A DNA stretch of 5,734 bases from NCBI GenBank assembly GCA_009843005.1, contig VYEH01000446.1, positions 1-5,734 on the forward strand, in the 5' to 3' direction. This document shows, piece after piece, positions 1-5,273 of the stretch (position 1 is its first letter; each line of letters opens with the position of its first letter). Source of the stretch: Pseudomonadota bacterium (GTDB lineage Bacteria; Pseudomonadota; Gammaproteobacteria; Steroidobacterales; Rariloculaceae). Made by a program: the position numbers and the translations under genes. Below the pieces are notes generated by a model that did no database searches, was not told the origin of the DNA, and was given only the letters and a program-made list of their open reading frames with translations.

Positions 1-7
1 GGTCGGA

Positions 8-556
8 GTGAACGAATCCAGCGACAATCACCCTGCACGGGAGCGTGGGACAGGTAGCCGCGCTGCGGCAAGCGCCGTCGAGTCGGAGCCGTCTGCGCGG
101 GTCCTGTTCGTGTGCATGGGCAACATTTGCCGCTCGCCTACGGCGGAAGGCGTTTTCAGGGAGACCCTGCGAATGCGCGCACCGGAACTCCACGTGCATG
201 TGGATTCGGCGGGCACCCACGCATACCATGTCGGCGAACCGCCGGACCGTCGAGCCTGCAGCGCCGCGGCCCGCCGCGGGATCGACTTGAGTGGTCAAAA
301 AGCGCGAAGGGTGAGCACTGCGGATTTCTCCGCATTCGACCTGGTGCTGGCCATGGACGAGGACAATTTCCGGATTCTGTCGGACATCAGTCCACCCGAG
401 TATCGGTCCCGGATCAGGTTGTTCCTGGAATTCGCGCCGGAGGCGGGACGCGACAGCGTGCCGGATCCCTACTACGGCGGTGCGACGGGTTTCGAGTACG
501 TGCTCGACCTCGTCGAAGAGGCGTCTCTGGGCTTGCTCGCGTACCTCCGGAGGTAG
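8..556 (+). CDS. Low-molecular-weight protein-tyrosine phosphatase
   Basis: This is a cytoplasmic low-molecular-weight phosphotyrosine phosphatase. Family members such as Wzb, Etp and PtpA remove phosphate from tyrosine, often on BY-kinases that control exopolysaccharide export. The substrate here is unknown. The phosphate-binding loop C36-M-G-N-I-C-R42-S43 fits the CX5R(S/T) signature, with C36 as nucleophile. It is followed by the family-typical SPTAEGVF. The general-acid motif DPYY is at residues 153-156, near the C terminus as expected. The 182 residues exceed the usual ~155 because about 30 polar residues precede the first beta strand (RVLFVCMGN). The start used is GTG at 8. It has no properly spaced Shine-Dalgarno, because GGAG at 5-8 abuts the codon. 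The frame stays open to the left edge, so the true start could lie outside the window. The stop is TAG at 554-556. The next gene follows after 55 nt on the same strand and may be cotranscribed. Family assignment is secure; the N terminus is not. Confidence 0.93.
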   Translation: MNESSDNHPARERGTGSRAAASAVESEPSARVLFVCMGNICRSPTAEGVFRETLRMRAPELHVHVDSAGTHAYHVGEPPDRRACSAAARRGIDLSGQKARRVSTADFSAFDLVLAMDEDNFRILSDISPPEYRSRIRLFLEFAPEAGRDSVPDPYYGGATGFEYVLDLVEEASLGLLAYLRR

Positions 557-572
557 GCGCGCATCGTACTTG

Positions 573-593
573 CGGGCCGCATCGGCAGGCCCC
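573..593 (+). other. Intercistronic hairpin upstream of the solute-binding gene
   Basis: GGGCC at 574-578 pairs with GGCCC at 588-592. An inner GC/GC pair (579-580 with 585-586), loop ATCG and a bulged A at 587 complete a stem of about 7 bp. It lies 17 nt after the phosphatase stop and ends a few bases before the ribosome binding site of the next gene. No T-run follows, so it is not a classical terminator. It could protect an mRNA end or tune translation of the downstream gene. It may also be chance in GC-rich DNA. Confidence 0.35.
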
Positions 594-597
594 TGGT

Positions 598-602
598 GAG
601 GA
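598..602 (+). promoter_or_regulatory. Shine-Dalgarno for the solute-binding protein
   Basis: GAGGA at 598-602 is followed by an A-rich spacer and the ATG at 612, nine bases later. This good spacing supports ATG 612 as the start, and a normal signal peptide begins there. Confidence 0.75.
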
Positions 603-611
603 AACAAAATC

Positions 612-1706
612 ATGAAGCATCCTGTCCTGCGTCCGGTTGCGATATCGACAGCGGCATTGGCGCTGTGTCTCCCGGGCGCCCCATTGCAGGCGCAGTCCAT
701 CACCGTGGTGTCCTGGGGCGGTTCCTATGCCCGGGCCAGCCAGGAGGCGTACCACAAGCCCTTCACCGAAGAGACCGGGATCGAAATCCGGCTTGAGGAC
801 TACAACGGCGGTCTCGCGCAGATTCGCGCACAGGTTGAGTCCGGGGTCGTGTACTGGGACGTGGTGGATCTGGAATTGGCCGATGCCGTGCGCGGTTGCG
901 ACGAGGGCTTGTTCGAACTCATCGATCTTGCGGACCTGCCGCCCGGTGCGGACGGGTCCAGCCCCGGGGAGGACTACTATCCGGATACGCTCAGCGAGTG
1001 CGGCGCCGGAACGCTCTTCTACTCCACCGTTTACGCTTTTAACTCGGAGGTCATTTCCGGCGAGACGCCGGCAACCATCGACGATTTCTTTGACCTTCAG
1101 CGGTTTCCTGGCAGGCGCGGCATGCGCCGTTCGCCGTCGGTGAACCTGGAATTCGCGCTCATGGCCGACGGGGTGGCGATGGAAGACGTTTACGCCGTCA
1201 TGGACACCGAGGAGGGCCTTGCCCGGGCATTCCGCAAGCTCGATACCATCAAGGATCAGATCGTCTGGTGGGAGGCTGGCGCACAGCCGCCGCAGATGCT
1301 CGCTGACGGCGAAGTGGTCATGTCCACAGCGTACAACGGGCGCATCTTCAACGCCCAGGTGTTGGAAAATCAGCCGTTCACGATCGTCTGGGACGGGCAG
1401 GTTCTCGACTCGGGTCCGATGGGCATCGTGGCCGGCACCCCCCGGCTGGCCGAGGCGCTTGAGTTCGTGAACTTTGTCGCGCGACCGGAATCCATGGCCC
1501 GGATCAGTCAGTACATCGCCTACAGTCCGGTCCGCAGGTCAGCCGAGGCCCTGATATCGACGCACCTGGAGACCGGCGTGGAAATGCGGCCGCACATGCC
1601 CAACACGCCGGAGCATACCCGGCGCGCCCTGCGGAACGATTGGGCGTGGTGGAGCGACAACGGGGACGAAATGAACGAACGGTTCATCGTCTGGCTGTCG
1701 CAATAG
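612..1706 (+). CDS. ABC transporter periplasmic solute-binding protein (PotD-like, family 1)
   Basis: This is a secreted solute-binding protein of the spermidine/putrescine-type family (COG0687-like). Such proteins capture a ligand in the periplasm and deliver it to an ABC importer. Residues 1-27 form a Sec signal peptide: a basic start, a hydrophobic core (residues 10-20) and a likely cleavage site after LQA27. The mature protein opens with ITVVSWGGSYA, the typical first strand and loop of this family. Later family-like segments are WWEAGAQPPQML (219-230) and STAYNGR (238-244), with Y241-N-G near the expected ligand cleft. C96 and C130 are the only mature cysteines and could form a periplasmic disulfide. 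C19 lies in the signal peptide but is preceded by Leu, so this does not look like a lipoprotein. The length of 364 residues is normal and the ending appears intact (TAG 1704-1706). No permease or ATPase gene is within the window, so it is an orphan here. The ligand cannot be read from sequence; polyamine is only one possibility. Confidence 0.9.
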   Translation: MKHPVLRPVAISTAALALCLPGAPLQAQSITVVSWGGSYARASQEAYHKPFTEETGIEIRLEDYNGGLAQIRAQVESGVVYWDVVDLELADAVRGCDEGLFELIDLADLPPGADGSSPGEDYYPDTLSECGAGTLFYSTVYAFNSEVISGETPATIDDFFDLQRFPGRRGMRRSPSVNLEFALMADGVAMEDVYAVMDTEEGLARAFRKLDTIKDQIVWWEAGAQPPQMLADGEVVMSTAYNGRIFNAQVLENQPFTIVWDGQVLDSGPMGIVAGTPRLAEALEFVNFVARPESMARISQYIAYSPVRRSAEALISTHLETGVEMRPHMPNTPEHTRRALRNDWAWWSDNGDEMNERFIVWLSQ

Positions 1707-1719
1707 TCGGGACGCAATG

Positions 1720-1738
1720 GTCATGCATCCAGCATGAC
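1720..1738 (+). terminator. Perfect 7-bp inverted repeat after the solute-binding gene (possible terminator)
   Basis: GTCATGC (1720-1726) and GCATGAC (1732-1738) are exact reverse complements around the 5-nt loop ATCCA. The repeat starts 14 bases after the stop of the solute-binding gene, in the gap between two convergent genes. Two G-T pairs could lengthen the stem. Neither strand has a run of T after it and the stem is only moderately GC-rich, so intrinsic termination is uncertain. It could instead be an mRNA 3'-end stabiliser or a protein-binding palindrome. Confidence 0.35.
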
Positions 1739-1771
1739 TGACTTGTGTCTCGACTATGACAGTCCTGTTGA

Positions 1772-1794
1772 ACCAGCTCGATTTCCTCGCTGGT
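1772..1794 (-). terminator. Inverted repeat just past the rne stop (weak terminator candidate)
   Basis: On the minus strand ACCAGC and GCTGGT (plus-strand 1772-1777 and 1789-1794) form a 6-bp stem with an 11-nt loop. It begins 8 nt after the rne stop codon. No T-tract follows, so it is only a weak candidate for the end of the rne transcript. Most of the rest of the 96-nt gap is unremarkable, apart from an 8-bp direct repeat, CAGTCCTG, at 1760-1767 and 1804-1811. Confidence 0.25.
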
Positions 1795-1802
1795 CCCGGT
1801 TG

Positions 1803-3857
1803 TCAGTCCTGACCGGCCGCCGGCGGTTGCGCCGCGGGCGCATCGGATCCGGCAGGCGGCGTTTTCGGTGCCGGCTTTTGCTTGTCTTTGCGCTCCGACC
1901 CGCGCTTCTTTTCGGCCTGTTGTTTTGCGCTCTTCCGGCCACCCGAAGATCGTCTCCTGCGGGATCGCCGGCTGGGGCGGTCCTCCGAATTGCCGCCGCC
2001 CCGTGCCTTTTTCTTGCCGCCATCGGAGGAACCGCCGGCGCGTCCCCTGGCCGGTCCGCGCGATCGCTTCGGACGCCGGGCGCGGCGATCCTGGCGCGAA
2101 CCGCTGCGGGAACCACGCTTGCGGGAACGTTTCGAACCGGGGCTTCGCCGCTTGCGATCCGGCAACATCCAGCCGAACAGGCGTCTCCACAGGCTCCTGG
2201 ACCGGCGGCGTGACCGTGCCTTGCGCTTGGCGGGCTGCGGTGCGGGGTTGCGATGGACAACGTTCGCCACGGCAGCTTGCTCGGGCTTGGGTTGTTCGGG
2301 CGGTTTGCGATACGCATCCGATGAGTCCTGTTTCGATTCCACCAGCTTGTAGCTGGACACGGCGTGCTCGGGCTGGCCGACTTCATCGTCCCGCAGGCGC
2401 GTGATGGTGTAGTTGGGCGTTTCCAGGTTCCGGTTGCCGACGAGCACAATGTCCACGTTGTTGCTTTGCTGGATCCTGTTGATCCAGTCCCGCTTTTCGT
2501 TGAGCACGAAATTGCTCACCTCAACCGGCAACTGCGCAACGACCCTTGAGGTGCGCTCCTTGCGTGCTTCCTCGCCGACAAGGCGCAGCGTCGCCAGCGC
2601 AAGCGATTCGACGCTTCGCACATTCCCGATGCCGTTGCAGCGGCTGCAGACGGACTGCGTCGATTCCTCCAGGGACGGGCGCAGCCGCTGCCGCGACATC
2701 TCCAGCAGGCCAAAACGCGAGATCCGGCCGATCTGGATGCGGGCCCGATCCCGTTTGACCACGTCCCGCAAGCGGCCTTCCACCTCCCGCTGATGCTTGT
2801 GCGCGCTCATGTCGATGAAATCGATGACGATCAGGCCGCCCAGGTCTCGTATTCGTAGCTGACGCCCAATCTCTTCGGCGGCCTCCAGGTTGGTATTCAG
2901 CGCCGTGGACTCGATATCCCCGCCCTTGGTCGCGCGGGCCGAGTTGATGTCGATCGCCGTCAGCGCCTCGGTGTGATCGATGACGATGCTTCCGCCGGAC
3001 GGCAGTGTGACCGTATGCGCGAACGCCGACTCGATCTGGCTCTCGATCTGGAACCGTGCGAACAGCGGCACCGCCGCATTGTCGTAGTGCTTGAGCCGGC
3101 GCAGGTTGTGCGGCATCACCTGTTCCATGAACTCGTGAGCCTGCTCGTGGATATCCTCCCGGTCGACAAGGATCTCGCCGATCTCATTGGAGAAGTGATC
3201 GCGAATCGCGCGGACGATAGCGTTGCCTTCCTGGTAGATCAGGAACGGCGATGGGCGGCTGAGCACCACCTGCTTGATGGCTTCCCAGACACTCAGCAGG
3301 TAGTCCAGGTCCCAACGCAGTTCCTCTATGCTTCTACCGACACCCGCAGTGCGGACGATGCAGCCCATTTCCTCCGGCGGTTGCAACTTTTCCAGCGCCT
3401 TGCGCACCGAATCCCGGCCCTCGCCGGTGATTCGCCGGGAAACGCCTCCCGCGCGGGGATTGTTGGGCATCAGCACAAGGAACCGGCCGGCCAGGCTGAC
3501 GAAGGTGGTCAGGGCGGCCCCCTTGTTGCCGCGCTCCTCCTTTTCCACCTGGACGACGATGTCCTGGTTTTCCTTCAGGACATCCTTGATGTGAACCCGC
3601 TCGCCCTCGGCCGGTTCGCTGATGAAGTATTCCCTGGAGATTTCCTTGAGAGGGAGGAATCCGTGGCGGGGGGCGCCGTAGTCTACAAAGGCGGCCTCGA
3701 GGCTGGGTTCCAGCCGGGTGATGCGCCCCTTGTAGATGTTGGACTTGCGTTGTTCCCTGGAAGGTACCTCGATATCAAGGTCGTACAATTTCTGGCCATC
3801 CACGATGGCCACGCGCAACTCTTCTTCCTGAGTTGCATTTACCAGCATTCGCTTCAT
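1803..3857 (-). CDS. rne: Ribonuclease E, short form
   Basis: This is the endoribonuclease that starts bulk mRNA decay and processes rRNA and tRNA precursors, usually as the degradosome core at the inner membrane. The 684 residues align with E. coli RNase E, as I recall it, at identical numbering through residue 407. The S1-domain residues F57, F67 and K112, the 5'-sensor residues R169-T170, the catalytic metal ligands D303 and D346 with N305, and the Zn-link C404-S-R-C407 all match. The start is ATG 3857 (MKRMLVNATQ), equivalent to the E. coli start. An in-frame extension to 3983 is not family-like. Residues about 505-684 form a low-complexity tail. SLWRRLFGWMLP (555-566) resembles the amphipathic membrane-targeting helix. 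A strongly basic stretch follows, with about 52 Lys/Arg in residues 544-665 by hand count, and then an Ala/Pro-rich end. The tail is far shorter than in the 1061-residue E. coli enzyme. The gene is divergent from rluC and convergent with the solute-binding gene. Its leader suggests autoregulation. Confidence 0.97.
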   Translation of the reverse strand: MKRMLVNATQEEELRVAIVDGQKLYDLDIEVPSREQRKSNIYKGRITRLEPSLEAAFVDYGAPRHGFLPLKEISREYFISEPAEGERVHIKDVLKENQDIVVQVEKEERGNKGAALTTFVSLAGRFLVLMPNNPRAGGVSRRITGEGRDSVRKALEKLQPPEEMGCIVRTAGVGRSIEELRWDLDYLLSVWEAIKQVVLSRPSPFLIYQEGNAIVRAIRDHFSNEIGEILVDREDIHEQAHEFMEQVMPHNLRRLKHYDNAAVPLFARFQIESQIESAFAHTVTLPSGGSIVIDHTEALTAIDINSARATKGGDIESTALNTNLEAAEEIGRQLRIRDLGGLIVIDFIDMSAHKHQREVEGRLRDVVKRDRARIQIGRISRFGLLEMSRQRLRPSLEESTQSVCSRCNGIGNVRSVESLALATLRLVGEEARKERTSRVVAQLPVEVSNFVLNEKRDWINRIQQSNNVDIVLVGNRNLETPNYTITRLRDDEVGQPEHAVSSYKLVESKQDSSDAYRKPPEQPKPEQAAVANVVHRNPAPQPAKRKARSRRRSRSLWRRLFGWMLPDRKRRSPGSKRSRKRGSRSGSRQDRRARRPKRSRGPARGRAGGSSDGGKKKARGGGNSEDRPSRRSRRRRSSGGRKSAKQQAEKKRGSERKDKQKPAPKTPPAGSDAPAAQPPAAGQD
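2160..2195 (-). other. Candidate membrane-targeting amphipathic helix in RNase E
   Basis: RNase E residues 555-566, SLWRRLFGWMLP, put Leu, Trp, Phe and Met on one face and two Arg on the other, with very basic flanks on both sides. In E. coli an amphipathic segment at about residues 565-585 anchors RNase E to the inner membrane. The position and composition here are close to that. The role is inferred, not shown. Confidence 0.6.
2637..2648 (-). other. Zn-link CxxC motif of RNase E
   Basis: These codons encode C404-S-R-C407, followed by NGIG. In E. coli RNase E, C404 and C407 of two protomers share a zinc ion and hold the dimer together. The motif is intact, so the active tetramer architecture is probably kept. 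Confidence 0.85.
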
Positions 3858-3878
3858 GATTTTTCGATCCGTTGGTGG

Positions 3879-3896
3879 CGAACCCTCCGGAGTTCG
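3879..3896 (-). promoter_or_regulatory. Hairpin near the rne start with GGAGG in its loop
   Basis: On the rne transcript CGAAC and GUUCG (3896-3892 and 3883-3879) form a 5-bp stem around the 8-nt loop UCCGGAGG. The loop carries a Shine-Dalgarno-like GGAGG, but 26 nt separate it from the AUG at 3857, too far for direct use. Only a weak GGA lies nearer the AUG. The rne start therefore lacks a normally placed strong ribosome site, which would suit controlled translation. Confidence 0.4.
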
Positions 3897-3940
3897 GCAC
3901 CGCGGTCTGCCAGGCAGCGGCATTGAGGCGTTCGAGCCCG

Positions 3941-3975
3941 CCTGCCACGCCGACATGGCTGTCGGAGCAGGCAGG
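3941..3975 (-). promoter_or_regulatory. Two-segment hairpin in the rne leader
   Basis: CCTGCC (3941-3946) pairs with GGCAGG (3970-3975). Inside it CCGACA (3950-3955) pairs with TGTCGG (3960-3965) around a 4-nt loop. The two 6-bp helices are separated by a small internal loop (3 nt against 4 nt). On the rne transcript this makes a stable stem-loop about 85 nt before the start codon. The nearby CTGCC-A-GGCAG (3907-3917) could compete for the same strands. Confidence 0.5.
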
Positions 3976-4069
3976 TCCTCCAATGGCGATCAAGCCGGAC
4001 AACGTGTCAGGTTGCCGGTGAGAAACTCGGGCAGGAAACTGTTTCACAAACTAGCTCAGCGACTCGGCG

Positions 4070-4120
4070 TTCCGTTCACCAATCGGCGTGGATCCTGCTC
4101 GGAGCGGATCCTGAACGGAA
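4070..4120 (-). promoter_or_regulatory. Long bulged hairpin in the rne leader, hp2-like candidate
   Basis: TTCCGTTCA (4070-4078) and TGAACGGAA (4112-4120) are perfect 9-bp complements. Inside, GGATCC (4090-4095) pairs with GGATCC (4106-4111), followed by GC/GC and a short apical loop with one unpaired T. The two helices abut on one side. On the other side an 11-nt stretch (4079-4089) bulges out. In enterobacteria a bulged leader hairpin called hp2 senses RNase E and mediates feedback on rne. This hairpin is a plausible analogue by position and shape, but homology is not demonstrated. Confidence 0.55.
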
Positions 4121-4186
4121 AGCGATCGCCTGGACACAACCGCGGGCCAACCCTTGCGGGACCCGCCGAAATTAACCGTAAATGTT

Positions 4187-4206
4187 GGCGCGCTTCGGAG
4201 CGCGCC
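4187..4206. repeat. Perfect 8-bp GC-rich inverted repeat
   Basis: GGCGCGCT (4187-4194) and AGCGCGCC (4199-4206) are exact complements around TCGG. This makes a very stable hairpin on either strand. No T-tract follows on either side, so it is not an intrinsic terminator. It would lie in the rne leader if transcription starts near 4253. Confidence 0.45.
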
Positions 4207-4227
4207 CCTAAGCTTCGACCTCCTTTT

Positions 4228-4243
4228 CGGCGCTTCGGCGCCG
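4228..4243 (+). repeat. 6-bp inverted repeat with a TTCG loop
   Basis: CGGCGC (4228-4233) and GCGCCG (4238-4243) enclose TTCG (4234-4237). On the plus-strand RNA this is a C(UUCG)G tetraloop, an exceptionally stable fold. It lies about 45 nt before the rluC start, just upstream of the -10-like sequence. There is no T-run after it, so termination is unlikely. Confidence 0.45.
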
Positions 4244-4259
4244 CCGGGCCGCGTGGCGT

Positions 4260-4268
4260 ACTATAGCA
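4260..4268 (-). promoter_or_regulatory. Candidate extended -10 promoter element for rne
   Basis: The minus strand reads TGC-TATAGT, a TG-n extended -10 with 5 of 6 matches to TATAAT. No good -35 is seen (GAAGTC at the 17-bp position), which extended -10 promoters can tolerate. A start near 4253 would give a leader of just under 400 nt. The plus strand over the same bases reads TACTAT/TATAGC (4 of 6 each), so a weak rluC -10 may overlap it. Assigned by eye only. Confidence 0.35.
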
Positions 4269-4274
4269 CAGCCC

Positions 4275-4280
4275 AGGAAG
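4275..4280 (+). promoter_or_regulatory. Shine-Dalgarno for rluC
   Basis: AGGAAG at 4275-4280 is nine bases before ATG 4290. The spacing is ideal and supports this start, which also matches the expected N terminus of the RluC family. Confidence 0.7.
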
Positions 4281-4289
4281 CCGACTTCG

Positions 4290-5273
4290 ATGAAGCAGAC
4301 TGCTACCCGTCCCCCCGTCCACTACCGCGACGTTGACGCGGATTCGGCAGGACAACGCCTGGACAACTATCTTCTCGGCGCACTTTCCGGGGTCCCACGC
4401 AGCCATGTCTACCGGTTGATTCGCTCGGGGCAGGTGCGGGTCAACAGCGGTCGGGTTCGTGCCGGTTATCGCCTCAGGGAGGGCGACCGCGTCAGGGTCC
4501 CGCCGGTATACGGGCGCCGCTCCGGCCCCGTGGAGATTCCGCCGAACCGTGTCCGCTGGCTGGCGGACAGGGTCCTGTACGAGGATCGCAGGATCCTGGT
4601 GCTGGACAAGCCGGCGGGCATGCCGGTGCATGCCGGAACCGGAGTCGACTACGGTTGCATCGAGGCCCTGCGGAGCCTCTCGCCGGGTCTGCGCGCGGCG
4701 GACCTTGTGCACCGGCTGGATCGGGGCACCTCAGGGTGTCTCCTGGTGGCGAAACGCCGCGCGGCGTTGCGGCAATTACACGGTTTGCTGCGAACCGGCG
4801 GCATGGACAAGCGCTACCTGGCCCTCGTGCGGGGGCGCTGGCCGCACGGTATTTCAAAGGTGGATGTTTCGCTGAGCACCCGGCGTCGCGGGGGTGAGAG
4901 CATCGTCCGGGCCGATGCTGAGGGAAAGCGCTCCCTCAGCCGGTTCCGTGTGGTCGAACGCCTCGGCGATCGGGCGACGCTGGTGGAAGTCGTGATCGGC
5001 ACGGGACGTACTCACCAGATTCGCGTCCACGCGGCTCATACCGGACATCCGGTGGCTGGAGATCCGCGCTACGGTGATCCGCAGTTCAACGCCGTATTGT
5101 CGGCAAAAGGCCTTAGTCGGATGTTTCTGCACTCGCACGCGCTGGCGTTCGACTGGCCGGGTTCGGAGGAGGCGTTCGCGGTCAGTTCACCGCTGCCCCC
5201 GGAGTTGAATGCTATCCTGGACTCGCTGGATCAGCCCGGCCAGGCCCAAGTGGGTCGAGACCGATCTCTCTGA
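4290..5273 (+). CDS. rluC: 23S rRNA pseudouridine synthase RluC
   Basis: This is a cytoplasmic RNA-modifying enzyme of the RluA family. RluC in E. coli converts U955, U2504 and U2580 of 23S rRNA to pseudouridine, near the peptidyl-transferase centre. Residues about 20-75 form an S4-like RNA-binding domain (AGQRLDNYL, VPRSHVYRLIRSGQVRVN). The synthase domain follows from about residue 95 (LYEDRRILVLDKPAG). The catalytic motif HRLDRGTSG has D144 as nucleophile, the same number as in E. coli RluC. GTGRTHQIRVH (237-247) and GDPRYGD (257-263) are the later family motifs. The 327 residues are full length, with a short polar tail. RluC rather than RluD is favoured by the N-terminal sequence and by the divergent rne neighbour. 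ATG 4290 has a good Shine-Dalgarno. The last 62 bases overlap the end of the opposing maf gene. Family assignment is very secure; the exact target uridines are inferred. Confidence 0.95.
   Translation: MKQTATRPPVHYRDVDADSAGQRLDNYLLGALSGVPRSHVYRLIRSGQVRVNSGRVRAGYRLREGDRVRVPPVYGRRSGPVEIPPNRVRWLADRVLYEDRRILVLDKPAGMPVHAGTGVDYGCIEALRSLSPGLRAADLVHRLDRGTSGCLLVAKRRAALRQLHGLLRTGGMDKRYLALVRGRWPHGISKVDVSLSTRRRGGESIVRADAEGKRSLSRFRVVERLGDRATLVEVVIGTGRTHQIRVHAAHTGHPVAGDPRYGDPQFNAVLSAKGLSRMFLHSHALAFDWPGSEEAFAVSSPLPPELNAILDSLDQPGQAQVGRDRSL
5212..5273. other. 62-bp tail-to-tail coding overlap of rluC and maf
   Basis: The rluC stop (TGA 5271-5273) lies within maf codons, and the maf stop (TAG on minus, 5214-5212) lies within rluC codons. 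Both C-terminal ends run past their conserved cores, so the overlapping parts encode poorly conserved tails. There is no intergenic space for terminators. Confidence 0.85.

Larger units (their letters stand above)
3858..4289. other. 432-nt divergent rne/rluC intergenic region (presumed long rne leader)
   Basis: No convincing gene lies here on either strand. Open frames crossing it have no family-like sequence and mostly run into rne or rluC in the wrong frame. The region is rich in inverted repeats: 3879-3896, 3907-3917, 3941-3975, 4070-4120, 4187-4206 and 4228-4243. It also contains short palindromes such as GCGATCGC (4122-4129) and GCGGG-A-CCCGC (4156-4166). If rne starts at the candidate promoter near 4260, its leader would be just under 400 nt, comparable to the roughly 360-nt autoregulatory leader of E. 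coli rne. The rluC promoter must also lie here or upstream. Confidence 0.7.

Noticed and set aside
657..669. Possible lipobox around C19 of the solute-binding protein
   Set aside because: Leu precedes the Cys where Gly, Ala or Ser is required, and a standard signal peptidase I site follows at residue 27.
1754..2449. Minus-strand 231-codon frame and plus-strand frames across the rne 3' region
   Set aside because: They are out-of-frame readings of the Arg/Ser/Gly-rich RNase E tail and have no domain-like sequence.
2973..3926. 317-codon open frame on the plus strand, antisense to rne
   Set aside because: It lies inside the very well conserved RNase E catalytic region on the opposite strand and has no recognisable family sequence. 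Long antisense frames are common opposite GC-rich genes.
3862..3940. Possible tRNA 3' half on the minus strand (GGCTCGAACGCC and later GTTCGCCACCA)
   Set aside because: The T-arm-like and CCACCA-like pieces are not in register, and no anticodon or D arm can be built.
3858..3983. 42-codon in-frame N-terminal extension of RNase E
   Set aside because: RNase E begins at MKRMLVNATQ, which aligns with the known start. The extension is not family-like and would cover leader hairpins.
3775..4047. Minus-strand 90-codon frame starting in the rne leader
   Set aside because: It overlaps the rne start in another frame, has no Shine-Dalgarno at its GTG, and resembles no protein I know. It could at most be tested as an upstream frame.
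4122..4129. GCGATCGC octamer palindrome, identical to the cyanobacterial HIP1 core
   Set aside because: I noticed only this copy in the window, and the gene content is gammaproteobacterial, so it is most likely chance.
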